DNA of 64,000 bases, taken from an uncultured Neokomagataea sp. (GTDB lineage: Bacteria > Pseudomonadota > Alphaproteobacteria > Acetobacterales > Acetobacteraceae). A program made the position numbers and the translations under genes. The stretch spans positions 1 to 64,000 of the forward strand of contig NZ_CAMKWA010000007.1 in NCBI RefSeq assembly GCF_946476835.1. The letters run 5' to 3'. Shown here in pieces: positions 43,908 through 53,013 of this stretch (position 1 is the first letter of the stretch; every line of letters starts with the position of its first letter). Under the pieces are notes generated by a model. It was not told where the DNA came from and ran no database searches. It saw nothing but the letters and a program-made list of their open reading frames with translations.

Positions 43908-44288
43908 TTAAGCAGCGTAGATTTCTGCCGTTGGTAAGACAGGGCGGATTGTGTTGAGTGCGACTTCGAAGCTGGAATAGCTGCCCAGTTTATGCTCACG
44001 CAACTGATCAATCAGAACCCAGCTCATTCCTTGTGGGCGCAGCATATAGGCTGGCTGTGGGTTTTCCCGGACCCAGACGAGGATGTGCTCTATGGCTGCA
44101 TTGTCGCGTGTGTCATCCTGATGGGTCGTTGTAATCTCAGCATCGAAAAGGCCCATACGTAGTCCTGCTTCTAGCCAGCGTGACAGATATTCACGATGGC
44201 GCGGCAGAACCCCTTGGCGCAGAGGAACGATGTTGGAACATCTGGCAACCTGCTGAGAAACATGCTGGGAAGTTGCCTGTTGTGGCAT
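43908..44288 (-). CDS. Conserved-looking hypothetical protein
   Basis: A 126-residue soluble protein without signal peptide or membrane segment. It looks mixed alpha/beta (HREYLSRWLEAGLRMGLFD, NAAIEHILVWVRENPQPAYMLRP, MSWVLIDQLREHKLGSYSSFEVALNTIRP). I do not recognise its family. It is convergent with the lpoA-like gene and has about 160 bp of non-coding DNA on its upstream side. Confidence 0.6.
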   Translation of the reverse strand: MPQQATSQHVSQQVARCSNIVPLRQGVLPRHREYLSRWLEAGLRMGLFDAEITTTHQDDTRDNAAIEHILVWVRENPQPAYMLRPQGMSWVLIDQLREHKLGSYSSFEVALNTIRPVLPTAEIYAA

Positions 44289-44452
44289 CAGGGAAACCCT
44301 CCGCGATCTGGGAAAAAGCCCGGTTAAAAACTTACTACATGCAAGCTAAGGGGCTAAAATGCCTTTTCACAACAGGAAACTTCACAAAAGTGCCTTTTTA
44401 CGCAACAAACATTCATGAGTGTGGCAATTCTGCCATGCAATAAATGCATAGC

Positions 44453-45367
44453 TCAGGAGGTTGCCGCAACCTGACGGTAGAGCGCCTTGTCCCAGCGGCG
44501 GTGCAATAAGAGCCATGAGCCCGGTTGAGCGCGGATCCAGCTTTCAAGGCGGTCATTCAGTGCTTGGGTAAGGGTCAGCACGTCTTGTTGCCGGTTATCG
44601 GTGGGTGTCGGGCTGAAGGGCTGATCAACGACGAGGACGAGTCGGGCCGGGCCATCACGACGGACATGGCCTGTGACAATCAGCGCATTATGGCGCAGGG
44701 CGAAAACAGCGGCTGCGGAGGCCGTCATGGCGGGACGGCCAAAAAGTTTGGCTTCGACCCCGTCGTTCATTTTTTGATCCCCCAGAATGCCGAGATGCCC
44801 TCCTTGGGACAAATGCCGTAAGGCGCTACGTGCACCTTTGGCTCCTTTGGGGAACATGAGGGCCTCTTGTTGCATGGTGCTTTGGCGCAAATCACGGATG
44901 AGTTGGTCAACCAAAGGGTTGCTGGCGGCACGGTAAAAAGATGCGAAGGGGAGGCCGTGATGTGCAACAGCGGGGGGCATTAACTCCCAGTTGCCAATAT
45001 GGCCGGAGAAAAAAATGACAGGGCGTCCGCTCTTACGGGCGGCGATAAGATGTTCTTCGCCTTCTATGGCCCAGCCAGCGCCATGGGGGGTGTTATGAGG
45101 GAGTTGGCCGATATGGGGGAGTTCGGCAATGGTGCGGCCGAGGTTATCCCAACATTCACGGACAATCTGGCGGCGTTTTTGGGCATTATACTCAGGAAAA
45201 GCCAATTGCACATTGCGGTCTGCAATGCGTGAAACGGGGATAAAGGGACCAAAGGTTCGGGCTACGGCGCCGCCAAGATTAGAGGCTGCGGCGGGGGAAA
45301 GACGGCGGAGTGCGCAGAGGAGGGTGCGTAAGAGGGTATGCTCAGCGCGTTGTAGAAAATTGGTCAT
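44453..45367 (-). CDS. lpxL: Lipid A lauroyl/myristoyl acyltransferase (LpxL/HtrB-like)
   Basis: A 304-residue membrane-associated acyltransferase for late lipid A acylation. The HX4E catalytic motif is in FFSGHIGNWELMP near residue 126, preceded by WAIEGEEHL and followed by FYRAASNPLVD and GILGDQKMNDG. It is last in a coupled operon: its ATG overlaps the lpxK stop (ATGA). LpxL versus LpxM type cannot be told from sequence alone. Confidence 0.9.
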   Translation of the reverse strand: MTNFLQRAEHTLLRTLLCALRRLSPAAASNLGGAVARTFGPFIPVSRIADRNVQLAFPEYNAQKRRQIVRECWDNLGRTIAELPHIGQLPHNTPHGAGWAIEGEEHLIAARKSGRPVIFFSGHIGNWELMPPAVAHHGLPFASFYRAASNPLVDQLIRDLRQSTMQQEALMFPKGAKGARSALRHLSQGGHLGILGDQKMNDGVEAKLFGRPAMTASAAAVFALRHNALIVTGHVRRDGPARLVLVVDQPFSPTPTDNRQQDVLTLTQALNDRLESWIRAQPGSWLLLHRRWDKALYRQVAATS

Positions 45368-46335
45368 GTAAAGAGTTGGTCCAAGATTTTGTCAGGAGCG
45401 GCTGGATCTTCCCACAGAACATCGATGCCAATGATAACAGTCTGGGCGCGGAAGGTCGGGGGTAGTTTCACGGCGTCTTTGGCCGTTGTGACGAGGGTTG
45501 TATTGGCTTCTAAACGTAGAGCATCCAAGCGCTGAATATCGCGTGGTGTATAGCTGTGGTGGTCTGGAAAACTCAGCGTGCGGACGGGATCGACCCCCGC
45601 GTCTCTCAGCATGTTGAAAAACTTGTCGGGGCGGCCAATACCAGCAAAAGCAATGACGCGGACGCCTTGTAAGCGGCGGATTTCTGGTCCGGGAATGAAA
45701 CGGGCATGCAGGATGGGGAGAGAGGTTAAGTGGCGGATATTCTTCTTATCTTCTCCAATGAGGACAATGGCTTGTGCCCGTGCAAAAGCGGCTTCGAGTG
45801 TTTCACGTAAGGGGCCAGCGGGGAGGACCTGTTGATTACCAAACCCGCTTGCACCGTCGACGATGAGCAGGGAGAGGGTTTTATCTAAAGTCGTGTTTTG
45901 GAACCCATCATCCATGACGAGGCAATCTGCCCCTTCGCTGACGGCGAGTTTGGCCGTTTCACCACGATTGGCGCCAATCCATGTGGGGGCGCATGCCGAG
46001 AGAAGCATGGGTTCATCCCCGACATCTTTTGCGGTGTAATTGCTGGGGTTTACGGCAAGGGGGCCGCGCTGTTTACCGCCGTGGCCACGGCTGAGAATAT
46101 GGGGGGTATGGCCGCGTGTTTGTAAACGGCGGACGAAATCAAGGGTAAGGGGAGTTTTCCCTGTGCCGCCAGTGGTGACATTGCCGCAGCAAAGAACGGG
46201 TACAGCAGCGTGATAGCCCGGTTGTGTGCTGCGCCGTTGTGCAACGTGGCTGACGACGGCACTAACGGGCCGAAGCACACGTGCGGCGAGGTTGGGTGTG
46301 TCAGACGTCCAGAAGCGGGGGGGGCGTAACCTCAT
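45364..46335 (-). CDS. lpxK: Tetraacyldisaccharide 4'-kinase
   Basis: The 323-residue kinase phosphorylates the 4' position of the lipid A precursor at the inner membrane. The P-loop is NVTTGGTGKTP near residue 56, with LSRGHGGKQRGPLAV, VGDEPMLLS and CLVMDDGFQN following the family pattern. It starts with the VSAVVSHVAQRR amphipathic region. It overlaps the upstream DUF374-KdtA gene and the downstream lpxL by 4 bp each, so lipid A kinase, Kdo transferase and acyltransferase are made together. Confidence 0.95.
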   Translation of the reverse strand: MRLRPPRFWTSDTPNLAARVLRPVSAVVSHVAQRRSTQPGYHAAVPVLCCGNVTTGGTGKTPLTLDFVRRLQTRGHTPHILSRGHGGKQRGPLAVNPSNYTAKDVGDEPMLLSACAPTWIGANRGETAKLAVSEGADCLVMDDGFQNTTLDKTLSLLIVDGASGFGNQQVLPAGPLRETLEAAFARAQAIVLIGEDKKNIRHLTSLPILHARFIPGPEIRRLQGVRVIAFAGIGRPDKFFNMLRDAGVDPVRTLSFPDHHSYTPRDIQRLDALRLEANTTLVTTAKDAVKLPPTFRAQTVIIGIDVLWEDPAAPDKILDQLFT

Positions 46336-48200
46336 CGCTTCAAACTCTCCAGAACAGTGGCGGTTAATGTATTAACGATGCGGGCTTCAGGAACAGGTTT
46401 TAAGGTAGTAGTGGTTGGCCGATTCAGCCATTGGGCTAAGCTGTCAGCATTGTCGACTGTCTGCAATGTTTCCGCAAGCTGTATGACGGCCTCGCGCCAG
46501 TTGCTCATATGGGGGCCAGTTGCAGTCGGTACGCCAAGGCGCAGGGGTTCGAACGGATTATGCCCGCCGCCGGGTGTGATGAGTGAATGTCCGATGAAGC
46601 ATGAATCGGCTAAGCGGTAAAATAATCCTAGTTCACCGAGTGTATCTGCCAGAAACAGAGGCATGGTCTTGTCGGGGTCATGTCCGGCCTGCCGGCTTGG
46701 AAGATTAAAGCGTGCGGCGAGTTCTGGCCCACGATTGGGGTGGCGTGGTACTAAAATTGTTAAAAGTGTTGGTTGTTGTTGGCGTGCTTTTTCGGCTGCT
46801 TGAAGAATAATATCTTCTTCACCGGGATGGGTGGATGCGGCCACAAAAATGGGGCGTGTGCCGATAAGATCACGGAGCCGTTTAAGTTCTGTAGGGTCAT
46901 GGGGAAGTGGAGCTGCGTCGCGTTTGAGGTCCCCGTAATTATAAACGGTTTTGACGCCAAGGGCACGGAAGTGCGCAGCATCTTCTGCTCCGCGGGCGGC
47001 GACCCATGTAAGCCGTGAGAAGAGTGATTGCACAAAGGGGCGGAAGCGCTGCCAGCGGCGGGCGGAGCGGTCTGACAAGCGACCATTCACAACCATGATG
47101 GGAATATGGCGGCGGGAGAGTTCCGTGATGATGCCGGGCCAGAGTTCACTCTCTACAAAGACGGCACCTTCAGGAGACCAGCGCTTGAGAAAGCGTTTGA
47201 TCCAGCGCGGCACATCATGCGGAATGAATTGGTGCGTGACTCGCATGCCAATGGCGGGGTGCTGCGCCATGATTGCGCTGCCGGTCACGGTTGCTGTTGT
47301 AAACAGGACATGCAGGGTGGGGTCTGCGGCGAGCAAGGCATCAAGGAGCGGACGGGCGCAGAGTGTTTCTCCGACGCTGGCGGCGTGCATCCATAATGTA
47401 CGTTGTTTTTTGGCGGGAGCGGTTTGGGTGAGGCCCATACGTTCACGTAACCGGTTAGGGAGTTCTTTGCCGCGGCGTAATCGCAGTCGCGTCATGGTAA
47501 TGAGGGCAGGAGCAAGCGCTGTGCCGATGCCTCCCCAAAGCTGCTCAATGATGTTGCGGTGTGCGTGTGCGCGTTGTGTTTCGGCTTGTATGTTCGCGTC
47601 GGATAGGGCGGCGCGCAGGGTGGCTGCGTCAGGGCGGAGAAGTGGGGTTGTGGGGGCGATAACGCCGCGTCCAAACGGTAAAGGCAGGCGTAAGCGGTCC
47701 CATGATGGGAGGTGTATGCTCGTACAATCCATGCCAACGGGGATAAGCGGGCGGCGTGCTATGCGGGAGAGGGCTTCTGCGCCGGGCTGGATGCTTTCGG
47801 CTGGGCCACGTGGGCCATCGGGAGTAATGCCGATATGGCCACCGTCGTTGATGATGCGTAGTGCAGTACGCAGTGCAGTTGCACCGCCTTTATCTTTGCC
47901 GCGTCGGGCGGTCGAGCCGTGAATAGCGGTGATGTTCCACGGCCGGATAGCATCAGCAATGAGACGGCCATCTGCATTACGGGAAATAAACGCGTAGAGG
48001 CGTAGGTCGGGGTTGCGGGCACGAGCCCAAAACCACAGGGCGGGGGCAAGCGTCAGGTGACGGTGCCAAAACGCTACGACATAGCCTGCATGTGGTTGTG
48101 TGATTGCGGCACGCCCCGCAGATGTGCCGGTGATCTGCCACCGTGTGGTGCGCAGACAGAACCCAAGCCAGAGATGAATGGCACGCGCTGCAAGTGTCAT
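46332..48200 (-). CDS. waaA: Fused DUF374 acyltransferase-like domain and Kdo transferase (WaaA/KdtA)
   Basis: A 622-residue protein with two domains that are normally separate. Residues about 1-200 match DUF374 lysophospholipid-acyltransferase-like proteins (VVAFWHRHLTLAPALW, FISRNADGRLIADAI, GGHIGITPDGPRGP). Residues about 230-620 are Kdo transferase (LWMHAASVGETLCARPLLDAL, FVESELWPGIITEL, VVNGRLSDRS, TPGGGHNPFEPLRL). KdtA adds Kdo to lipid A precursor at the inner membrane. ATG 48200 is chosen; a TTG at 48290 would add 30 residues without a ribosome site. The linker ALITMTRLRLRRGKELPNRL is where a separate KdtA would begin. It heads an operon with lpxK and lpxL. Confidence 0.88.
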   Translation of the reverse strand: MTLAARAIHLWLGFCLRTTRWQITGTSAGRAAITQPHAGYVVAFWHRHLTLAPALWFWARARNPDLRLYAFISRNADGRLIADAIRPWNITAIHGSTARRGKDKGGATALRTALRIINDGGHIGITPDGPRGPAESIQPGAEALSRIARRPLIPVGMDCTSIHLPSWDRLRLPLPFGRGVIAPTTPLLRPDAATLRAALSDANIQAETQRAHAHRNIIEQLWGGIGTALAPALITMTRLRLRRGKELPNRLRERMGLTQTAPAKKQRTLWMHAASVGETLCARPLLDALLAADPTLHVLFTTATVTGSAIMAQHPAIGMRVTHQFIPHDVPRWIKRFLKRWSPEGAVFVESELWPGIITELSRRHIPIMVVNGRLSDRSARRWQRFRPFVQSLFSRLTWVAARGAEDAAHFRALGVKTVYNYGDLKRDAAPLPHDPTELKRLRDLIGTRPIFVAASTHPGEEDIILQAAEKARQQQPTLLTILVPRHPNRGPELAARFNLPSRQAGHDPDKTMPLFLADTLGELGLFYRLADSCFIGHSLITPGGGHNPFEPLRLGVPTATGPHMSNWREAVIQLAETLQTVDNADSLAQWLNRPTTTTLKPVPEARIVNTLTATVLESLKR

Positions 48201-48372
48201 GCTGCATCCGGTAGCACGGACGCGGCTGTGCGGCAAAAAAGAGGATAGCGGGAGATGAGGTGTGGCATATAGGATATGGAGTAAATGCAAGTGAAGTTCT
48301 GTGCTGGTCCATAGGAAGAAGAGCTGTTAAAGGCAGCCTTACTTACGTAAACGCCCGACTTTCAGGACAACC

Positions 48373-50133
48373 ATGACTGAGTTCTCTGTCGTTCAAGACC
48401 TTCTTTTGCCCGGTATGGATTTTTCGGCGCCTGCTGAATTATATGCACGGGGGAATGATCATGTATCGTTCCGTCTTGCAGAGCGCAAAGCGGTGTTCCA
48501 GGCGGGTGGTCGAGCGCTTTTTGATACTTATTATAATGGTATTTCTGTGGGTGCGTGGAAGCGCATGACGACCATTGATAATATCTCGGTGTTATTGAAG
48601 GGGCACGGGCATTTTATCTTACGGGCGGGGGTTCATCGTCTGGGGCAGGCATTCCGTTGGCTGGCAGAGCATGAGATTGAACTGAATAATAATGAGGGTA
48701 CGCTCGTTGAGCTGCCATGGGCTGAACTGGATGATGGTCTTTTAAAAATTCAGTTGGAAGCAGTTTCTAATGGCGAGTTGAATGGAGGGTGTTTCGTAAC
48801 CTCTTCGGCTCCGCAGCACGATGTCAAACTGGGTGTGGTGATCACTCATTTTAACCGTCAGTCTTTTGTGGTTCCTGCTATACGACGTATTCGTCAGGAG
48901 CTTTTGCAACGGCCTGATTATGCGGGGAAAATTGACCTCATTGTAGTGGATAACTCGAGCAATTTGACTGCTGAGCAGACAGAAGGAGCAGTGCACATCC
49001 CTAACCTTAATTTAGGGGGTTCGGGTGGTTTCACGCGTGGTTTGCTGTATTTGGTAGATAGTGAAAATTATACGCATTGCTTGTTCATGGATGATGACGC
49101 GTCTTGTGAGATTGAATCAATCCGGCGTGCCTTCACATTGCAGCAATTCGCACGCGATTCAAAACTCGCGATTTCTGGCGCTTTATTGCGAGAGATGGAA
49201 CCTTATCGTCTGTTTGAAAAGGGTGCTTCGTATGAGCATGGTCTCGTCCGTCCCCTAAATACTGGGCGGGATATGCGTGATGTTGGAGAATTGTTGCATG
49301 CAGAACGTCAAGAAAGTTACAGTGCCTATGGAGCGTGGTGGTTCTTCTGCTTCGATTTGAAACAGTTCCGTTATTATCCATACCCGTTCTTTGTGCGCGG
49401 GGATGATGCACTTTTTGGTCTGTTGAATGATTTTAAAGTAGAGACGATGAACGGGATTTCCTGTTGGGGAGAAGACTTCCAACTGAAAGAAAATCCGCTA
49501 ACCCGTTATTTGGGGCTACGCTCTACATTGGCTATTATGCTGATGACATCAGATATGCCAAAGCAGCGTGTGTTCCGTATTATGCTCTCGTGGTTTTTGT
49601 CGAGTATTCTGTCGTATAATTATAGCAGTGCACAGGCGATTATTCAGGCAATTCGTGATGTCTCTAAGGGGCCAGAGTTCTGGCTTGAGAATATGGATAT
49701 GTCGGCAATTCGTGCCGAATTTGGTCCGTTAAACGCAGAAGAAAAGCTGACCAAAGTATGTTTGGCCGATTATGCTTTGGTGCATGGCGGTGTGCATGAG
49801 TGCCGTGTGCGGCGTTATCTTCGTTTGTTGACGCTGAATGGTTTCTTGTTGCCGACAGCATTGATTCGCAAAACAACGATGTTGGATCATAAAGCATTTC
49901 GAGGGACGTTCCGTAAAATATTCCGTCATAGTAAAGTTATGTACTTCTATGAGGCGATGGATCTTGGATATGTGGCTCACTATGATAAGAAACGTTTTTT
50001 CAATCTTTCGAAGTTATTCTTAAAGACATCTCTCCTGTTTTTGAAAAATATGCCGCGTTTACGGCGTGATTATCAAAATGGAATGTCTGATATGACAACG
50101 GAGAAATTTTGGAGAAAGATTTACTCTTTGTAA
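48373..50133 (+). CDS. GT2 glycosyltransferase resembling galactofuranosyltransferase GlfT2
   Basis: A 586-residue protein. Residues 1-155 form a beta-rich N-terminal domain, followed by a GT-A domain opening VKLGVVITHFNRQSFVVPAI. The metal-binding aspartates are in HCLFMDDDASCE and a second acidic site is FFVRGDDALFGLL, followed by CWGEDF. The C-terminal 200 residues are helical. This order (beta domain, GT-A, helical tail) matches mycobacterial GlfT2-type polymerising galactofuranosyltransferases. It is divergent from the Kdo/lipid A operon, so a role in surface glycan or LPS is likely. Donor sugar is inferred. Confidence 0.75.
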   Translation: MTEFSVVQDLLLPGMDFSAPAELYARGNDHVSFRLAERKAVFQAGGRALFDTYYNGISVGAWKRMTTIDNISVLLKGHGHFILRAGVHRLGQAFRWLAEHEIELNNNEGTLVELPWAELDDGLLKIQLEAVSNGELNGGCFVTSSAPQHDVKLGVVITHFNRQSFVVPAIRRIRQELLQRPDYAGKIDLIVVDNSSNLTAEQTEGAVHIPNLNLGGSGGFTRGLLYLVDSENYTHCLFMDDDASCEIESIRRAFTLQQFARDSKLAISGALLREMEPYRLFEKGASYEHGLVRPLNTGRDMRDVGELLHAERQESYSAYGAWWFFCFDLKQFRYYPYPFFVRGDDALFGLLNDFKVETMNGISCWGEDFQLKENPLTRYLGLRSTLAIMLMTSDMPKQRVFRIMLSWFLSSILSYNYSSAQAIIQAIRDVSKGPEFWLENMDMSAIRAEFGPLNAEEKLTKVCLADYALVHGGVHECRVRRYLRLLTLNGFLLPTALIRKTTMLDHKAFRGTFRKIFRHSKVMYFYEAMDLGYVAHYDKKRFFNLSKLFLKTSLLFLKNMPRLRRDYQNGMSDMTTEKFWRKIYSL

Positions 50134-50176
50134 TAGTGTGTGCTCTGAATTTAATAGAATAATTTGAGATGGAGAG

Positions 50177-50212
50177 ATATGCCCACCCGTCGCGAGTAGT
50201 GGGCATATTTTA
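50177..50212 (+). terminator. Terminator after the GlfT2-like gene
   Basis: A perfect 10-bp stem (ATATGCCCAC at 50177-50186 with GTGGGCATAT at 50199-50208) ends in TTT. It lies 44 bp after the gene stop. Moderate-strength intrinsic terminator. Confidence 0.65.
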
Positions 50213-50275
50213 TGGCCTCAGTTTTGCCATTCAAGCATGAAAAACTGATGTTGTAGGTGGAGTTTTTAAAGCGTT

Positions 50276-51235
50276 ATGTCGGTAGAGTTTCCCAAAATTG
50301 CCGCCGTTATTGTGACGTGCAATCGTTTTGATAAGCTGCAAACGACACTCTCCAAGACATTAGCTTTGCCGTTTTCATCTGTGGTTGTCATTGATAATGC
50401 ATCACAAGATGAGACGCCGCGCTATCTTAACGCACTGAATGATGAGCGCCTCTGTTGTATCCGTCAGGAGAAAAACTTGGGGGGAGCCGGAGGCTTTGCT
50501 TTAGGCTTTCAAATTGCTGCGGATCGTACGGATGCAGAGTGGCTTCTGTGCTTTGATGATGACTCTTACCCTCGGCCTGACATGTTCGAACATTTCATGG
50601 CTTTGCCTTTGACAGATGATGTTGGGGGGGTTGCAGCGGCCGTATACTACCCTGACCAAACAATCTGCCCAATGAACAGGCCGGGTGTAAATATTTTTGG
50701 TTCGCCGTTTGCTATCTGGGACAAGTTGAAAAAAAATCAGGGAGCCTTGGGGCTGCCTGATTCTGCTTACGCGGCGGCAGAATCTGTTGAAGTCAGCTTT
50801 TCTTCTTTTGTCGGTTTTTTTATTCGGCGCTCGTTGGTGAAGAGCAGCATTGGGCTGCCGGATAAGGATTTGTTTATCTATCGTGATGACTCAATTTATA
50901 CGCTCTCTTTAACGAAGAAAGGGTATAAATTGCTTTTCGCTCCTGATGTGCGTTTTGTCCATGATTGTGCAACGCCGTCATCTGGGCGCCGTGTTTATAA
51001 TCCGCTGTGGAAAGCGTATTATATTATTCGAAATGACATGCCATTTTTTAAGAAAATATCGGGCATGTATTTTGGCTTTTTGTTACCGATGCTGTTTTTT
51101 AAGAGCGTTCGGTCAACATTTTTCTATCGTAAGCCGTGGTCTTTTCTACGCGTTGCGCTTGTGGCGACGTGGGACGGACTGCGCAATGATTTTTCCAAGT
51201 CCCACAAGGCTGTTTTGGAGTTGTCGGAGCGCTGA
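50276..51235 (+). CDS. GT2 glycosyltransferase (rhamnosyl/galactofuranosyltransferase type)
   Basis: A 319-residue GT-A glycosyltransferase. It begins IAAVIVTCNRFDKLQTTL, continues VVVIDNASQDETPRYL, NLGGAGGFALGF and WLLCFDDDSYPRPDM with the DDD metal motif, and has a second acidic site LFIYRDDSIYTL. NLGGxGGFxxG and YRDD are shared with GlfT1-type and rhamnosyl transferases. The C-terminus is basic and hydrophobic, suggesting membrane association. It follows the GlfT2-like gene after a terminator, so the two may act on the same glycan. Confidence 0.82.
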   Translation: MSVEFPKIAAVIVTCNRFDKLQTTLSKTLALPFSSVVVIDNASQDETPRYLNALNDERLCCIRQEKNLGGAGGFALGFQIAADRTDAEWLLCFDDDSYPRPDMFEHFMALPLTDDVGGVAAAVYYPDQTICPMNRPGVNIFGSPFAIWDKLKKNQGALGLPDSAYAAAESVEVSFSSFVGFFIRRSLVKSSIGLPDKDLFIYRDDSIYTLSLTKKGYKLLFAPDVRFVHDCATPSSGRRVYNPLWKAYYIIRNDMPFFKKISGMYFGFLLPMLFFKSVRSTFFYRKPWSFLRVALVATWDGLRNDFSKSHKAVLELSER

Positions 51236-51253
51236 GAAGGCGCTTTTGTGACG

Positions 51254-53008
51254 TTATACGGCGAGTATAACGATGGCGCGTAATCCGCCTTCGGGGCGGT
51301 TTTGTAAATAAACGTCCCCACCTTGGCCGCGTAGAATGGTGCGTGCGATTGATAGACCCAAGCCAGTTCCGCCCGTCTCACAATTGCGGCTCGCATCTGT
51401 ACGAACGAAAGGTTCAAAGACGCGCTCAAGATCGTCTGGCTGTAGGCCAGGGCCATTATCTTCAATGAGAATTTTAACGTGTTGGTGTTGCTTTTTCTCT
51501 GTGGGCGGCAGGGTAAGGGTGACGTGTGCGCTCCCGCCATATTTGAGAGCATTAAGGATTAAGTTGTTTAGTGCGCGCTTGAGAGCGACGGAGCGTGCGC
51601 GGATTTGTACCGGAACCTTGGGTAAGACAACATGCAAGAGGTCCGCTTTATGGGGGTGACTTTCGCTGGCTTCATCCATGATCGTCTCAAGAAGAGCGCG
51701 CAGATCGAGTGATACGAGAGGCTCGTTGGCTGAGCTATCGCGCCCGAATGCTAGAGTGGAGGCGACCATGGCTTCCATTTCGTCAAGGTCAGCCAAGACT
51801 TTGTTGCGTAGTTCATCATCATCGATGAATTCGGCGCGGAGTTTGAGCCGGGTAATAGGTGTGCGTAAATCGTGACCAATGGCAGTCAGCATGAGGGTAC
51901 GGTCGCTCACGAAGCGTTGGATACGACGCGCCATTGTATTGAAGGCAATGGCCGCTCGCTGGAGTTCAGAGGGGCCGTGCTCAGGTAGGGATGCTGTGCT
52001 GCTGTTCATATCCCGGCCGAGAGCTTCTGCAGCACTGGCTAATGTTTCGATAGGGGCAATCATACGTCGGATCAGCCAGACAATGAGTGCGCTGCCGACG
52101 ATGGAAGTGATGAGAAAAGCGAGGACGGTGCCCGGTGTACCGAAGGGGTTTGGGAGTCCAAGTGCAAGGCGTACAACGACCCATGTTTTGCCGTCAGGCA
52201 AAAGCAGAGACGTTGAACGTGTGCGGAGAATACTGCCAGCGCGTGCTTCAAGGGGGTACAAAGAGGGGGGCAGTAGTGCCCAACGGAGCAGCAGGGGAAT
52301 CTCATGTTGTGGCACGTGCATGATAGGGTGTGCAGCACGGTTTTCTTCGTTGGGGGATGGCAAAGAAAAGGGCTGTGGTGGCATGAATGTGCTTCCCATG
52401 TCGTCATGGAAAGGCGAGTGATCTTGTGGCGGTGTGCCGCCGTTCTCATGAGATGAGAATGCGTTTGGCGGAGGGGCGCCATGGTCCTGCATGGATGGTT
52501 CGGGCATGGATTGCCGCAGCATAGGATCCATCATGCTTTCGGGCATGGCGTTAGGGTTGGGCATGAAGCCCGGAAGAGGGCCGAACGGGTGTATATTTCC
52601 GGGAGAAAAGAGACCGTTGCGCTCTGTCGTTGTATAGCCCGGCATATCCGTGGGGGGGCGATGATCTGAGAACTGGGATGATGGATTGGGGGGTGTGGGG
52701 AAATTCCGTCCCGGTAGAGGAATAGGATGTGTCGGTAGGGCGGGGTCAGGCTTATCGAGCAGTTCAACCGTCAGATTATCGGGGAGGCTCAGATCTTTGA
52801 GCAGCGCAGTCCGGTCGTCAGGATCAGCTTCTGCGAAGGTGCAATATATCGTAAACGTTTGAAGTTGGTAATTATGCAGCTCCGCTCGCTCTGTCGTGTC
52901 GAGGCGGTCCATCGCGTGAATGAATAGGCTTGTGAGCTCAACAATGGCCAGCCCCACAATGAGTAGGAGGCTGGTGCGGGTCACGAGAGAGGAGGGAAGG
53001 AGGCGCAT
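51254..53008 (-). CDS. Sensor histidine kinase with Met/His/Pro-rich periplasmic segment
   Basis: A 584-residue membrane kinase. TM1 spans about residues 12-32 and TM2 about 293-313; HAMP follows, then the H-box with His379 (AIGHDLRTPITRLKLR), N-box NLILNALKYGG, and G-boxes EDNGPGLQ and GGTGLGLSIA. The periplasmic region is unusually long (about 260 residues), and residues 87-235 are low-complexity and rich in Pro, Met (11 Met between 122 and 230) and His (10 between 94 and 235). EnvZ-type core is otherwise normal. It follows its response regulator by 5 bp. The Met/His composition suggests metal binding, e.g. copper, but that is inference. Confidence 0.93.
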   Translation of the reverse strand: MRLLPSSLVTRTSLLLIVGLAIVELTSLFIHAMDRLDTTERAELHNYQLQTFTIYCTFAEADPDDRTALLKDLSLPDNLTVELLDKPDPALPTHPIPLPGRNFPTPPNPSSQFSDHRPPTDMPGYTTTERNGLFSPGNIHPFGPLPGFMPNPNAMPESMMDPMLRQSMPEPSMQDHGAPPPNAFSSHENGGTPPQDHSPFHDDMGSTFMPPQPFSLPSPNEENRAAHPIMHVPQHEIPLLLRWALLPPSLYPLEARAGSILRTRSTSLLLPDGKTWVVVRLALGLPNPFGTPGTVLAFLITSIVGSALIVWLIRRMIAPIETLASAAEALGRDMNSSTASLPEHGPSELQRAAIAFNTMARRIQRFVSDRTLMLTAIGHDLRTPITRLKLRAEFIDDDELRNKVLADLDEMEAMVASTLAFGRDSSANEPLVSLDLRALLETIMDEASESHPHKADLLHVVLPKVPVQIRARSVALKRALNNLILNALKYGGSAHVTLTLPPTEKKQHQHVKILIEDNGPGLQPDDLERVFEPFVRTDASRNCETGGTGLGLSIARTILRGQGGDVYLQNRPEGGLRAIVILAV

Positions 53009-53013
53009 AGTGT

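Noticed and set aside
46951..47922. Long open frame of 323 codons on the plus strand opposite the Kdo transferase gene
   Set aside because: It is Arg/Ser-rich and low-complexity, has no domain, and lies fully antisense to a well-supported gene.
52072..52482. Frame in the Met/His-rich part of the sensor kinase as a separate gene
   Set aside because: The reading frames there are shadows of the low-complexity kinase segment, which is continuous with both membrane helices.
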